Below are positions 16,016 to 24,149 of a DNA stretch of 27,419 nucleotides, in pieces (position 1 is the stretch's first letter; each line of letters opens with the position of its first letter). The position numbers were made by a program, and so were the translations under genes. Below the pieces are notes generated by a model, which had not been told where the DNA came from, did no database searches, and saw only the letters and a list, made by a program, of their open reading frames with translations. The stretch is taken from positions 1 to 27,419 of the forward strand of contig DFXM01000022.1 of assembly GCA_002381695.1 (NCBI GenBank), written 5' to 3'. Origin of the DNA: Clostridium sp. UBA4108 (GTDB taxonomy: Bacteria; Bacillota; Clostridia; Clostridiales; Clostridiaceae).

Positions 16016-16048
16016 AATTCCAGTAGAAATTTTATTTTTACTGGAATT
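16016..16048. terminator. Second hairpin in the gene-poor segment
   Basis: AATTCCAGTA (16016-16025) pairs with TACTGGAATT (16039-16048); a further AAAT/ATTT pairing is possible inside. The tail GTTATTATT is weak. Confidence 0.4.
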
Positions 16049-16271
16049 GTTATTATTAACACTTAATTAAAGTAATGAATTTATAGATTTATTATATAGT
16101 GTGATATAAACAAAATTTACATAGAAGCTATTTTTGTGCTTTATTTGAAACAGTTTTTATAACATATTATGTATTTATTTTGTGATATTTATGTTGTAAA
16201 TATTGTGTTGTTTTGTGTGATATTATTTATAACATAATTGGAGGAATTTAGAATGTGGTTGCTTTATCTTG
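16049..16271. other. AT-rich intergenic stretch before the TetR gene
   Basis: No substantial gene is seen. The only coding-like item is a frame of 11 codons at 16253-16288 (product MWLLYLVDIFL) with a good GGAGG 8 bases before its ATG. It overlaps the -35 of the TetR promoter. It may be a leader peptide or the relic of a gene start. TTGTG-rich sequence at 16195-16230 shows no clear promoter. Confidence 0.35.
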
Positions 16272-16300
16272 TTGATATTTTTTTATAAAAATGGTAAAAT
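16272..16300 (+). promoter_or_regulatory. Promoter of the TetR operon
   Basis: TTGATA (16272-16277), 17-bp spacer, TAAAAT (16295-16300). The -10 is embedded in the first operator half-sites, so regulator binding would block RNA polymerase. Confidence 0.75.
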
Positions 16301-16328
16301 ATTACCTATGGTAATTACCTTAGGTAAT
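16293..16328. promoter_or_regulatory. Array of GGTAA/TTACC operator half-sites
   Basis: Alternating half-sites occur as GGTAA 16293, TTACC 16302, GGTAA 16310, TTACC 16315 and GGTAA 16323. They form ATTACC-tat-GGTAAT (16301-16315) and ATTACC-tta-GGTAAT (16314-16328), two 15-bp palindromes sharing two bases, plus GGTAA-aata-TTACC (16293-16306). The array covers the -10 and transcription start of the TetR gene, the classic place for autorepression. Confidence 0.75.
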
Positions 16329-16344
16329 GAAAGGGGAGGCTAAA

Positions 16345-16932
16345 TTGAAAAATGATAAAAAACATGTAAGTAAGGAATTTATTGTAGAAACTACATTAAG
16401 CTTAATTGATAGAAATGAAGGAATGAAGGATGTAACTTTAAGAGATATTGCTAAAGAAGTTGGATGTGCACATACAAATTTATATAACTATTTTAGTAGT
16501 TTAGATGAAATATTTTGGGAAGCACTTGGTCAGGTACTTCTTATTATGATGGATTATTCCAGTAATGGTCTGAGTAATCAAAAAGATGATGAAGAAAGGT
16601 TTTTCTTAATGTTATCCAATTTAATTGATTTTTCTATGCAACATCCCGGATGGTATAGATTTATATGGTTTAAGCCTATAGGTGGAAACCCTTCTCCAGA
16701 AGTTACTAAGATATTGAATAAATCAGGAGATGGATTTTCACAACTTATAAAAATGAGTAATAATAATATTTCAAATGAGAAAGCAAATTCTGTCGGAAAT
16801 ATATTGCATAGTTATTTACATGGTGAATTGTGTAAATGGATTAATAATCGAAGTTTTATAAATAAAGAGGAGGAAACCAAAACAATAATTTTTTCAAACC
16901 TAAAATATCTATATAAACTACTAATTCAATAA
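16345..16932 (+). CDS. TetR/AcrR-family transcriptional regulator
   Basis: A ~195-residue regulator. The helix-turn-helix lies at about residues 30-50 from the start: TLRDIAKEVGCAHTNLYNYF, the TetR signature, followed by SSLDEIFWEAL. The C-terminal two thirds are helical and divergent, as expected for a ligand and dimer domain. The start is taken as TTG 16345, with GGGGAGG 5 bases upstream. ATG 16327 lies inside the operator palindrome and has no ribosome site. The overlapping palindromes over its promoter suggest autoregulation. An 80-base gap without terminator leads to the unknown gene at 17013, probably co-transcribed. Confidence 0.88.
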   Translation: MKNDKKHVSKEFIVETTLSLIDRNEGMKDVTLRDIAKEVGCAHTNLYNYFSSLDEIFWEALGQVLLIMMDYSSNGLSNQKDDEERFFLMLSNLIDFSMQHPGWYRFIWFKPIGGNPSPEVTKILNKSGDGFSQLIKMSNNNISNEKANSVGNILHSYLHGELCKWINNRSFINKEEETKTIIFSNLKYLYKLLIQ

Positions 16933-17012
16933 TATAAGATATTAGATTTTAAGAAATTAAATAACAAAAATCATACTAATGCATTTTAAAAGTTTAAAGG
17001 AGATGTATAGAA

Positions 17013-18161
17013 GTGTTAGGAAAGTTAATTTCAAAAATTTGTCCAATCTTTATGGTTCCTGAAAATAGCCCAGTTAACGAAGAAAAGTACTTAGGTGATA
17101 AAAAGAATAATCCTTCAATTTATGAGACAGGTAATAATAAATATATTTATCCACTAATTAAATTTAAAGATGAGCAAGTGATAATTGAGAAACTTTGCTT
17201 AATTGATTTTGAGGGAGATACTATTTATAAAGCTATAGAATTGCAGCAAGTGAAACAAGAAGGTTTTATATATTACATTGTACTTATGGGAAGGCAGGAT
17301 GGTGAATCAGATATTTACTATACAAAGGGACTGAAATTAGACGGGGATAAGTATAAATCATTACTGAATAAAGTAACTATATACGAAGTTGATTCCATGA
17401 AGGTACAGTTTGATGTAACTGAAAAAGGGATAGATGTACATCTATCTTTAAGGGATAGGAAAAATAGAATTATAGAGTTTAAAATAAAAGAGAATAAGAA
17501 TAAATTAGATAGTTTTGGTCTGCTAGCACCTGTAGGTAGTATGAGTGAAAGCCCAGATAAATTTCCTATCATATATTTAAAAAAATTTAATATGGTGGAG
17601 CAAAAACACACCGATATATTTGTAAAGATAGATGGAAAAGATCTAAAGCCTATTAAACTTTTTCCATTGTGTAATTTTAAAAGGGTTTATTTGGCTAGAT
17701 ATTCTTATTTTAATAATATTAAAGATTTGAATAATGGTTATATAGGTATAATAGAACCGATAGAATTTACTACAGATGTAGATGAAATAAAAATAGATGA
17801 TTGTATTTATTCAATTAACATAAACAATACACATCCTGAAATAAAGTCCGTAAAAAGAATTGACAGCAATAGTGAAATGAAAATAACTTTTTCTCCACCT
17901 ATACCAGATATTATTTTATTAAAGGATAATACAGAAATACTAGGACATTTTTCATTATCTGTTGATGAGGTTAAAGGAATTATGGGGGGAACTTATTTAG
18001 TAAGGAAAAATAATGATTCAATTAAACTTCAAATTAACCCTCAAAAGGGTTGGCAGCCAATGCCTGGTAAGCTATGGATAAAAACTTACTTATGGAACTG
18101 TGATATAAAAACCGTAGATGATATATTACAAGTAGAGTCAAAGTGGAGCCGTATAAAATAG
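17013..18161 (+). CDS. Protein of unknown function, TetR-linked
   Basis: I do not recognise this 382-residue protein. It has no signal peptide or clear membrane helix, although residues 1-16 are mildly hydrophobic. It is rich in predicted beta strands with alternating hydrophobic residues and many Asp/Lys/Asn. Notable stretches are YYIVLMGRQDGESDIYYTKG, GLLAPVGSMSES, NFKRVYLARYSYFN and the aromatic C-terminal GWQPMPGKLWIKTYLWN. The layout suggests a lipocalin-like or carotenoid-modifying (AttH/CrtC-like) double beta-barrel, but that is only an impression. Start is GTG 17013 with AAAGGAG 10 bases upstream. It sits behind a TetR regulator and ahead of a terminator, so it is probably that regulator's main target. 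Confidence 0.7.
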   Translation: MLGKLISKICPIFMVPENSPVNEEKYLGDKKNNPSIYETGNNKYIYPLIKFKDEQVIIEKLCLIDFEGDTIYKAIELQQVKQEGFIYYIVLMGRQDGESDIYYTKGLKLDGDKYKSLLNKVTIYEVDSMKVQFDVTEKGIDVHLSLRDRKNRIIEFKIKENKNKLDSFGLLAPVGSMSESPDKFPIIYLKKFNMVEQKHTDIFVKIDGKDLKPIKLFPLCNFKRVYLARYSYFNNIKDLNNGYIGIIEPIEFTTDVDEIKIDDCIYSININNTHPEIKSVKRIDSNSEMKITFSPPIPDIILLKDNTEILGHFSLSVDEVKGIMGGTYLVRKNNDSIKLQINPQKGWQPMPGKLWIKTYLWNCDIKTVDDILQVESKWSRIK

Positions 18162-18240
18162 TTTAAAGCTATAAATAGGTATATAAACTGAATGCGTGCT
18201 GGTAACGTGAACCTGGCCTAAGCATTGGAATCAACGAAAA

Positions 18241-18266
18241 ATACAGTGACTAATTAGCCACTGTAT
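18241..18266 (+). terminator. Terminator of the TetR/unknown operon
   Basis: ATACAGTG (18241-18248) pairs with CACTGTAT (18259-18266), flanked by AAAA on the left and TTTT on the right. The strand before it (18188-18235) is unusually GC-rich for this window and resembles nothing I know. Confidence 0.75.
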
Positions 18267-18321
18267 TTTTATCCTATAAAAAATCACAACCCTACATTAT
18301 ATGACCAGAGTTCGTGACATG

Positions 18322-18330
18322 TGTTATAAT
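18322..18330 (+). promoter_or_regulatory. Extended -10 promoter of the UvrA-like gene
   Basis: TGTTATAAT: perfect TATAAT at 18325-18330 with TG at 18322-18323. No strong -35. A GGGAGG at 18352 has no start codon behind it, so it appears unused. Confidence 0.55.
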
Positions 18331-18421
18331 TTAATCTACGAATTATCAGAAGGGAGGTAAGTAGGCGGAAATTTATAGAACATTTCTCAGCTAAATACAT
18401 TAAGGAATAAGGGTGATAAAT

Positions 18422-20659
18422 ATGGAGAAGGAGTTTATAGTTTTAAAAGGCTGTAAAGAAAATAATTTAAAGGATATTTCATTAAAAATACCTAAAAGAA
18501 AGATAACCATATTCACAGGGGTATCTGGTTCTGGAAAGTCATCTATTGTTTTTGAAACAGTTGCAAAGGAAGCACAACGTCAATTGAATGAGACATTCAG
18601 TGCTTTTATAAGGAACTTTTTACCTAAGTATGGTGAGGTTAAAGCTGATCATATAGAAAATTTATCGACACCAATTATTATCGACCAAAGTAGAATTGGT
18701 GGCAATTCAAGATCGACTTTAGGTACTATTACAGATATAAATTCCTTTCTAAGAGCTTTATATTCAAGATTTGGAAGCACTTATATAGGAAAGGCTAATA
18801 TGTTTTCTTTTAATGATGTTAATGGTATGTGCCCAGAATGTGAGGGACTTGGTAAAAAGTTAGTTCCTAACATGGATGAGATACTTGATAGAAGTAAATC
18901 ATTAAATGAAGGAGCTATTTTACTTTCAGGCTTTGGAGTAGGTTCTTGGCACTTTAAGATATTTGCTGAGTCAAGATATTTTGATAATGATAAGAAGATA
19001 TGTGACTATTCAGAAGAAGAACTAGATAAGTTCTTATATGGTGGGCCAGAGAAAATTAAGATAGATGAAACAGGTGGAATGAACATAACTTATGAAGGGC
19101 TAATGGTTAAATTTAATAGGTTATATTTAAAGAAAGAAGGAGAGATCTCTGAAGCTGCAAGGAAAAAACTAAATCAACTTCTTGTGGAAGAGAAGTGTCC
19201 TGTTTGTATGGGAAAAAGACTTCATGAAAGAGTTTATGGATGCTTAATTAATGGTTATAATATAGCAGATTTAACTAGTATGCAAATTGATGAATTAGTT
19301 AAAGTAATTAAAGAAATAGATGAACCAGAAGCTGAGCCTTTAATTAAAGGGATAATAGAAAAGCTAAATAATATCATAGATATAGGTCTTGGATATTTAA
19401 CTTTAGATAGAGAAACAGTATCATTATCAGGTGGAGAATCTCAACGTATAAAAATAGTTAAATACTTAAATAGTAACCTTATAGATTTAATGTATATTTT
19501 TGACGAACCTAGTATAGGACTTCACCCAAGAGATGTACATAAGCTAAATAATCTTTTAATGAAACTACGTGACAAAGGTAATACAGTAATAGTTGTTGAA
19601 CATGACCCTGATGTTATTAAAATTGCAGATCATATTATAGATGTAGGGCCAAGAGCAGGAAAATATGGCGGAGAAATCGTATATGAAGGAAACTATGAGA
19701 ACCTACTTAAATCAGGAACCTTAACTGGTAATGCATTACATAAATCTCTTACTATTAAGGAAAAAGTAAGAGAGCATAAAGGATATTTAGAGATAGTAAA
19801 TTGTAATAAAAATAATTTAAAAAATATATCTGTCACAATTCCTAAAGGAGTACTAACTTTAGTGACAGGAGTTGCAGGTTCAGGTAAAAGTACATTAATT
19901 AAGCATGAATTCATGGAACAAAATAAGGATGCTGTACTTATAGATCAAAATCCTGTATCAGCCAATTCGAGATCAAGTTTAGCAACTTATAGTGGAATTA
20001 TGGACAATATAAGAAAAGCTTTTGCTAAAGCAAATGGTGTTAATGCATCATTATTTAGCTCAAACTCAGAAGGAGCTTGTGAGAATTGTAATGGAAGCGG
20101 AATAATAGAAACAAATCTTGCATTCATGGAAAATATAAAGAGTACTTGTGATGTTTGTGAAGGTAAGAAGTTTAAAAAAGAAGTTTTAGAATATAGATTT
20201 CAAGGAAAAAACATAATAGAAGTTCTTGAAATGTCTGTTTCAGATGCAATTGAATTCTTTAACTTAAAGCCAATCAAAACAAAGTTACAGTCTATTGAAA
20301 AAATGGGAATTGGATATTTAACCTTAGGGCAAACTCTTGATACTTTATCTGGTGGAGAGTGTCAAAGATTGAAGCTTGCTAGTGAATTACATAATAAGAG
20401 TTCTGTATATATATTAGATGAACCTACAACTGGTCTTCATATGGCTGATATTGAAAAGTTTATAAATATAATTGAAGATATTGTAGATAGCGGAAATACA
20501 GTTATAATAGTTGAACATAATATAGATATAATTAAAAGAGCAGATTGGATTATTGATATGGGCCCTGATGGTGGAACAAAAGGTGGAGAGATAATATTTA
20601 AGGGAACTCCAAAACAATTATGTAACTGTGAAGCATCATTAACAGCTAAATATATTTAG
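18422..20659 (+). CDS. Short UvrA-like ABC ATPase (UvrA2/DrrC type)
   Basis: A ~745-residue tandem ABC ATPase of the UvrA family. Walker A motifs are GVSGSGKSS (about 33-41) and GVAGSGKST; signatures are LSGGESQRI and LSGGECQRL; Walker B regions end DEPSIGLH and DEPTTGLH. Cys pairs for zinc modules are in CPECEGLG, CPVCMGKR, CENCNGSG and CDVCEGKK. Housekeeping UvrA is ~940 residues; the ~200 missing residues fit loss of the UvrB-binding region, as in UvrA2-type proteins. Those are linked to tolerance of DNA-binding drugs and are often found near antibiotic genes. Start: ATG 18422 follows AGGGTG at 6 bases; GTG 18413 is an alternative in the same frame. Confidence 0.85.
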   Translation: MEKEFIVLKGCKENNLKDISLKIPKRKITIFTGVSGSGKSSIVFETVAKEAQRQLNETFSAFIRNFLPKYGEVKADHIENLSTPIIIDQSRIGGNSRSTLGTITDINSFLRALYSRFGSTYIGKANMFSFNDVNGMCPECEGLGKKLVPNMDEILDRSKSLNEGAILLSGFGVGSWHFKIFAESRYFDNDKKICDYSEEELDKFLYGGPEKIKIDETGGMNITYEGLMVKFNRLYLKKEGEISEAARKKLNQLLVEEKCPVCMGKRLHERVYGCLINGYNIADLTSMQIDELVKVIKEIDEPEAEPLIKGIIEKLNNIIDIGLGYLTLDRETVSLSGGESQRIKIVKYLNSNLIDLMYIFDEPSIGLHPRDVHKLNNLLMKLRDKGNTVIVVEHDPDVIKIADHIIDVGPRAGKYGGEIVYEGNYENLLKSGTLTGNALHKSLTIKEKVREHKGYLEIVNCNKNNLKNISVTIPKGVLTLVTGVAGSGKSTLIKHEFMEQNKDAVLIDQNPVSANSRSSLATYSGIMDNIRKAFAKANGVNASLFSSNSEGACENCNGSGIIETNLAFMENIKSTCDVCEGKKFKKEVLEYRFQGKNIIEVLEMSVSDAIEFFNLKPIKTKLQSIEKMGIGYLTLGQTLDTLSGGECQRLKLASELHNKSSVYILDEPTTGLHMADIEKFINIIEDIVDSGNTVIIVEHNIDIIKRADWIIDMGPDGGTKGGEIIFKGTPKQLCNCEASLTAKYI

Positions 20660-20704
20660 TTTGTTTTCAAATAAATATACTAAGAACAGCTCCTAAGTTA
20701 TTAA

Positions 20705-20742
20705 CATATATTATAGCATTACATGTAATGCCATAATATATG
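20705..20742. promoter_or_regulatory. 38-bp near-perfect palindrome between uvrA-like and FAD oxidase genes
   Basis: CATATATTAT, then a perfect 16-bp palindrome GCATTACATGTAATGC with one extra base on each side, then ATAATATATG. The only non-complementary pair is the A/C flanking the core. There is no T run, so it is not a typical terminator. It ends 13 bases before the ribosome site of the FAD oxidase gene. It could be an operator for a dimeric regulator or a hairpin near the 5' end of the mRNA. Confidence 0.6.
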
Positions 20743-20767
20743 GCTAATAAAGTTGGAGGAAATCAAT

Positions 20768-22090
20768 ATGACAGAGGGGTTAACAGGACTTGTTATAACC
20801 AAAGCAGATAAAAGTTATAATATTGTTCGTAGAACTGCAAATTTATATTTTAGTTACTACCCAAGGGTAATTGTATATCCTAATAATATAACAGATGTAG
20901 TTAATGCAGTAAATTGGTCAAGAAATCAAGGATTAAATATACGTTGTAGAAGTGGTGGTCATAACTATGAAGCATTTTCTGTGGCAAATGATGCTGTTGT
21001 GATAGATGTTTCTAATTTACTTGATTTTGAAATAGATACTAATGAAGGTTATGTAAGAATAGGGGCAGGATATAGGCAAGAACAACTTCATCCTAAGATA
21101 ACTGAATATGGGTTTGCATTTGTTGGAGGAGGCTGTCAATCTATTGGGGTCGCAGGAACTACATTAGGAGGAGGAGTTGGCTTTTTACAAAGGGAATATG
21201 GGTTAGTATGCGATAATCTAGTAGAAGCACAAATAGTAGATGCTTTTGGCAGGATAATAACTGCTAATTCATATCAAAATCAAGATTTATTTGCTGCATT
21301 AAGAGGAGCAGGTAGTAATAATTTTGGAGTAGTAGTGTCACTTACTTTTAAAGTATATCCAGTTGATAAAGTAACAGTAGTGACTGCTCAATGGTCTAAA
21401 AAGAGTAGGTATGAAGTAATTCAAGCATTTCAAGAGGTAGGGGAACATTTAGATAATAGGTATACCATTAAGGTTTCTATGACTAAAGATGCTATTGCAC
21501 TATATGGAGTAGGAGTAAGAAGCACAGAAAAAGAAATGGAAGAAGCTTTAAGCGTTTTATTAAAAGTTCCTAATAAAATGAATTATACAACAAAACATAT
21601 TAGTTTTAAGGAATCTGTACAGAGGCGTCCAGGTTTTGTGTCTACACCAAAAGGATTTAAGATTACAGGATTATTTGCATATAATCCATTAGGAAAAGAA
21701 CCTTGTGAAATAATGTTTGATTATTTAGATAATTCACCGCCTATACAGCCACCAATAGATATTGGATTCCTCCTATTAGGAGGAAAGATTGCAGAAAATG
21801 AAGGTTTACCTAGCGCTTATCCTCATAGACGTGCTAAAGTATTAATAGAAATTGATGCCGAATGGCTTCTTAAGTATAGTATGTATGCTAATGATACAAT
21901 TAGATGGGTAAATAGTTTAAGAAAGTCCTTACTTCCATATGCAGGTTTTGGATATCTTAACTATTGTGATATTAATATACCTAATTATTTATATAATTAT
22001 TTTGGTAATAATGTACCTTGGCTAAAAACTGTGAAAGAAAAATATGATCCATATAACTTATTTTACTATCCTCAAGGAATAAATCTATAA
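20768..22090 (+). CDS. BBE-type FAD-linked oxidase, probably bicovalent
   Basis: A 440-residue oxidase of the PCMH/BBE (berberine bridge enzyme) family. The FAD domain runs through about residue 200, with RSGGHNYE carrying H65 and GGGCQSIGVAG carrying C123. In family members these His and Cys residues attach FAD at two positions. RGAGSNNFGVV follows. The C-terminal BBE element is seen in the final PNYLYNYFG and YDPYNLFYYPQGI. Such enzymes oxidise sugars, alkaloids or polyketides using oxygen; in a presumed anaerobe the acceptor is uncertain. ATG 20768 with GGAGGA 7 bases upstream is chosen over TTG 20753, which overlaps that ribosome site. No signal peptide. Confidence 0.87.
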   Translation: MTEGLTGLVITKADKSYNIVRRTANLYFSYYPRVIVYPNNITDVVNAVNWSRNQGLNIRCRSGGHNYEAFSVANDAVVIDVSNLLDFEIDTNEGYVRIGAGYRQEQLHPKITEYGFAFVGGGCQSIGVAGTTLGGGVGFLQREYGLVCDNLVEAQIVDAFGRIITANSYQNQDLFAALRGAGSNNFGVVVSLTFKVYPVDKVTVVTAQWSKKSRYEVIQAFQEVGEHLDNRYTIKVSMTKDAIALYGVGVRSTEKEMEEALSVLLKVPNKMNYTTKHISFKESVQRRPGFVSTPKGFKITGLFAYNPLGKEPCEIMFDYLDNSPPIQPPIDIGFLLLGGKIAENEGLPSAYPHRRAKVLIEIDAEWLLKYSMYANDTIRWVNSLRKSLLPYAGFGYLNYCDINIPNYLYNYFGNNVPWLKTVKEKYDPYNLFYYPQGINL

Positions 22091-22102
22091 GCAGTGTGGT
22101 GA

Positions 22103-22222
22103 TTACATGGAAATAATCCATATGGTTATGCATCTTTAGTTGAAGAAATAAATGATAGTATAATAATCTTTTCAGAATCTCAATATATGGAAAGGTACTT
22201 AATACATTTAGGAGCTGAATAA
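22103..22222 (+). pseudogene. Orphan C-terminal-like gene fragment
   Basis: A 39-codon open stretch ending in TAA, with no start codon or ribosome site that fits. It reads NPYGYASLVEEIND, then SIIIFSES and a C-terminal LIHLGAE. The GY.SL.E..D..I...E pattern faintly recalls the last blade of BNR-repeat sialidase-like proteins, but the fragment is too short to assign. It probably remains from a deletion. Confidence 0.35.
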
Positions 22223-22240
22223 TTATTTTATTCAGCTCCT
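22210..22240. terminator. 13-bp hairpin overlapping the orphan fragment's end
   Basis: AGGAGCTGAATAA (22210-22222) pairs perfectly with TTATTCAGCTCCT (22228-22240) around 5 bases. No T run follows on either strand. It is the best candidate end for the FAD oxidase transcript. Confidence 0.5.
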
Positions 22241-22377
22241 ATTCGATTGGTGATTTACTAAGTCATCTTCTCGGTAGATTTTATACTTGCAATATAAATA
22301 TATACATGAATGTTAATATTGGTTGATAGACATTAAAAAGTGAGAGAAATATAATAAATATGAAAGGTATGATAAAT

Positions 22378-22800
22378 ATGATTTGTATAAATTTGAAAAG
22401 ATTAAGGAAAATCAATCAATATACACAAGAAGAAGTGGCTGAGAAAATTAATGTTTCAAGGCAAGCTGTAGCTAAATGGGAAAATGGAGAGTCAACTCCA
22501 GATATAAATAGTTGTATTGCACTTGCAAACTTGTATAACGTTACTATAGATGACTTAGTTAATCATTCAGAGGAAGATTCAGGTATTGTGGTGCCGCCTA
22601 AAGGAAAATATTTCTTTGGATCTGTGGTGGTTGGAGAACGGGGCCAGATTGTTATTCCTAAAAAAGCGAGAGAATTATTTCATATTAATCCTGGTGATAA
22701 TTTATTGATATTGGGAGATGAAGATAGAGGAATTGCCATTGTACATCAACGTGACCTTATAAATTTCATGGGAAAAATTGGAGTGGTAACAAAGGAATAA
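22378..22800 (+). CDS. XRE helix-turn-helix regulator with AbrB-type C-terminal domain
   Basis: A 140-residue fusion of two DNA-binding modules. Residues ~4-60 are an XRE domain (YTQEEVAEKINVSRQAVAKWENGES). Residues ~75-135 are a swapped-hairpin SpoVT/AbrB domain with the diagnostic ERGQIVIPKKARELFHINPGD. AbrB-type proteins are transition-state regulators in Firmicutes. ATG 22378 is preferred because AAAGG lies 10 bases before it and the homology starts there; ATG 22360 and 22369 are in frame upstream. Its end lies only 41 bases before the glycosyltransferase ATG, which suggests co-transcription. Confidence 0.85.
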   Translation: MICINLKRLRKINQYTQEEVAEKINVSRQAVAKWENGESTPDINSCIALANLYNVTIDDLVNHSEEDSGIVVPPKGKYFFGSVVVGERGQIVIPKKARELFHINPGDNLLILGDEDRGIAIVHQRDLINFMGKIGVVTKE

Positions 22801-22841
22801 CAATTTTTAAGCAGATGAATTGGAAAGAGGAGGATTACAAT

Positions 22842-24023
22842 ATGAGTAAAATAGTATTTTTTTGTATTCCTGCACATGGACATACTAATCCTACAATTGA
22901 GGTAGTGCGTGAATTATCATGTAGAGGTCATGAAATATGGTATTATTCTTTTAATGATTTTAAAGAAAAAATTGAAGGGGCAGGTGCGAAATTCATTAGT
23001 TGTGATAAGTATCTTCCAGAATTAAAGCCTGGAGATGAGAAAAAAATTGGAAAGGATTTTGCTGCTTTAATTGAAATGATAGTAGATACCACTATAGCTT
23101 TGGATGAGAAAGTACGCAGTGAACTTAAGGATTTCAATCCGGATTGTATTGTATCAGACTCTTTATGTTCATGGGGTAAGCTATTTGCAGAAAAATTAAA
23201 TATTGCCTACGTATGTTCTACCACAACTTTTGCATTTAATAAATATACAGCAAAAATGATGAAGCAAAATTTTAATGAAATCATGCGTATGATTTTAGGA
23301 ATGAGGCGTATTAATAAGAAAATAAAGCTTTTACGAAAAAATGGATATGAGGTTAAGAATTTTATTTCTATAATTCAAAATGATAATGATACAAATACTA
23401 TTGTATATACTTCAAAGGAATTTCAACCAATGGTGAAGACTTTTTCAGATAAATATTCCTTTATAGGGCCTTCGGTATCTAATATGAAGGTTGAATACGA
23501 AGAAAGAAGACTTAAAAAAGTATATATTTCACTGGGAACGGTAAATAACAAAAATATAAAATTTTATAAAAACTGTATAAAAGCCCTTGAAACTTATGAT
23601 GTTGATGTAGTTATGTCAGTTGGGAAAGGTACTGCAATTGAAGAATTAGGGAATATACCAAATAATTTTGAAGTGAAGAATACTGTTGAACAAATTAAAG
23701 TACTTCAAAATGTAGATGTGTTTATTACTCATTGTGGTATGAATAGTGTTAATGAAAGCTTGTATTATGGTGTTCCTATGGTATTGTATCCACAGCAAGA
23801 AGAGCAGGGAATGGTAGCAAAACGAGTTTCTGATTTAGGAGCTGGAGTTTTTTTGAAATACAATAGTCCAGAGTATATAAAAGAGGCAGTATTAAAGGTT
23901 ATGAATAATGATAACTATAAGAAAAATGCAAATAAATTAGCAAAAAGCTTCAAAGATGCTGGAGGCGCAAAGAAAGCGGCTGATTCTATATTAAAAGTTA
24001 TAGATGCTAGCAAATTAAAGTAA
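22842..24023 (+). CDS. Macrolide-family (MGT/YjiC-like) UDP-glycosyltransferase
   Basis: A 393-residue GT1/GT-B glycosyltransferase. The N-terminal acceptor domain starts MSKIVFFCIPAHGHTNPT, with the likely catalytic His in GHTNP. The donor site near the C-terminus reads FITHCGMNSVNESLYYGVP and continues to YPQQEEQ, the bacterial form of the nucleotide-sugar-binding motif. Relatives glucosylate macrolides, flavonoids and other small hydroxylated molecules and can confer resistance. AGAGGAGG is 8 bases before ATG 22842; earlier in-frame ATGs lack a ribosome site. A strong hairpin follows. Confidence 0.88.
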   Translation: MSKIVFFCIPAHGHTNPTIEVVRELSCRGHEIWYYSFNDFKEKIEGAGAKFISCDKYLPELKPGDEKKIGKDFAALIEMIVDTTIALDEKVRSELKDFNPDCIVSDSLCSWGKLFAEKLNIAYVCSTTTFAFNKYTAKMMKQNFNEIMRMILGMRRINKKIKLLRKNGYEVKNFISIIQNDNDTNTIVYTSKEFQPMVKTFSDKYSFIGPSVSNMKVEYEERRLKKVYISLGTVNNKNIKFYKNCIKALETYDVDVVMSVGKGTAIEELGNIPNNFEVKNTVEQIKVLQNVDVFITHCGMNSVNESLYYGVPMVLYPQQEEQGMVAKRVSDLGAGVFLKYNSPEYIKEAVLKVMNNDNYKKNANKLAKSFKDAGGAKKAADSILKVIDASKLK

Positions 24024-24036
24024 TTATAATTTAAAT

Positions 24037-24083
24037 AACACATAAATATAACTAATATTGAATAGTAGTTATATTTATGTGTT
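24037..24083. terminator. 18-bp hairpin after the glycosyltransferase
   Basis: Arms 24037-24054 and 24066-24083 are perfectly complementary (outer AACACATAAATA), with an 11-base loop. AT-rich, with no long T run. Confidence 0.6.
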
Positions 24084-24149
24084 AACTTATAGATTCTTCA
24101 ATATATAGTATAATTTAAGCGATAGAATAAGATTAGGAAGGATGAAAAG

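Noticed and set aside
18181..18240. tRNA or tRNA-like gene in the GC-richer spacer
   Set aside because: No acceptor or T-arm pairing could be formed.
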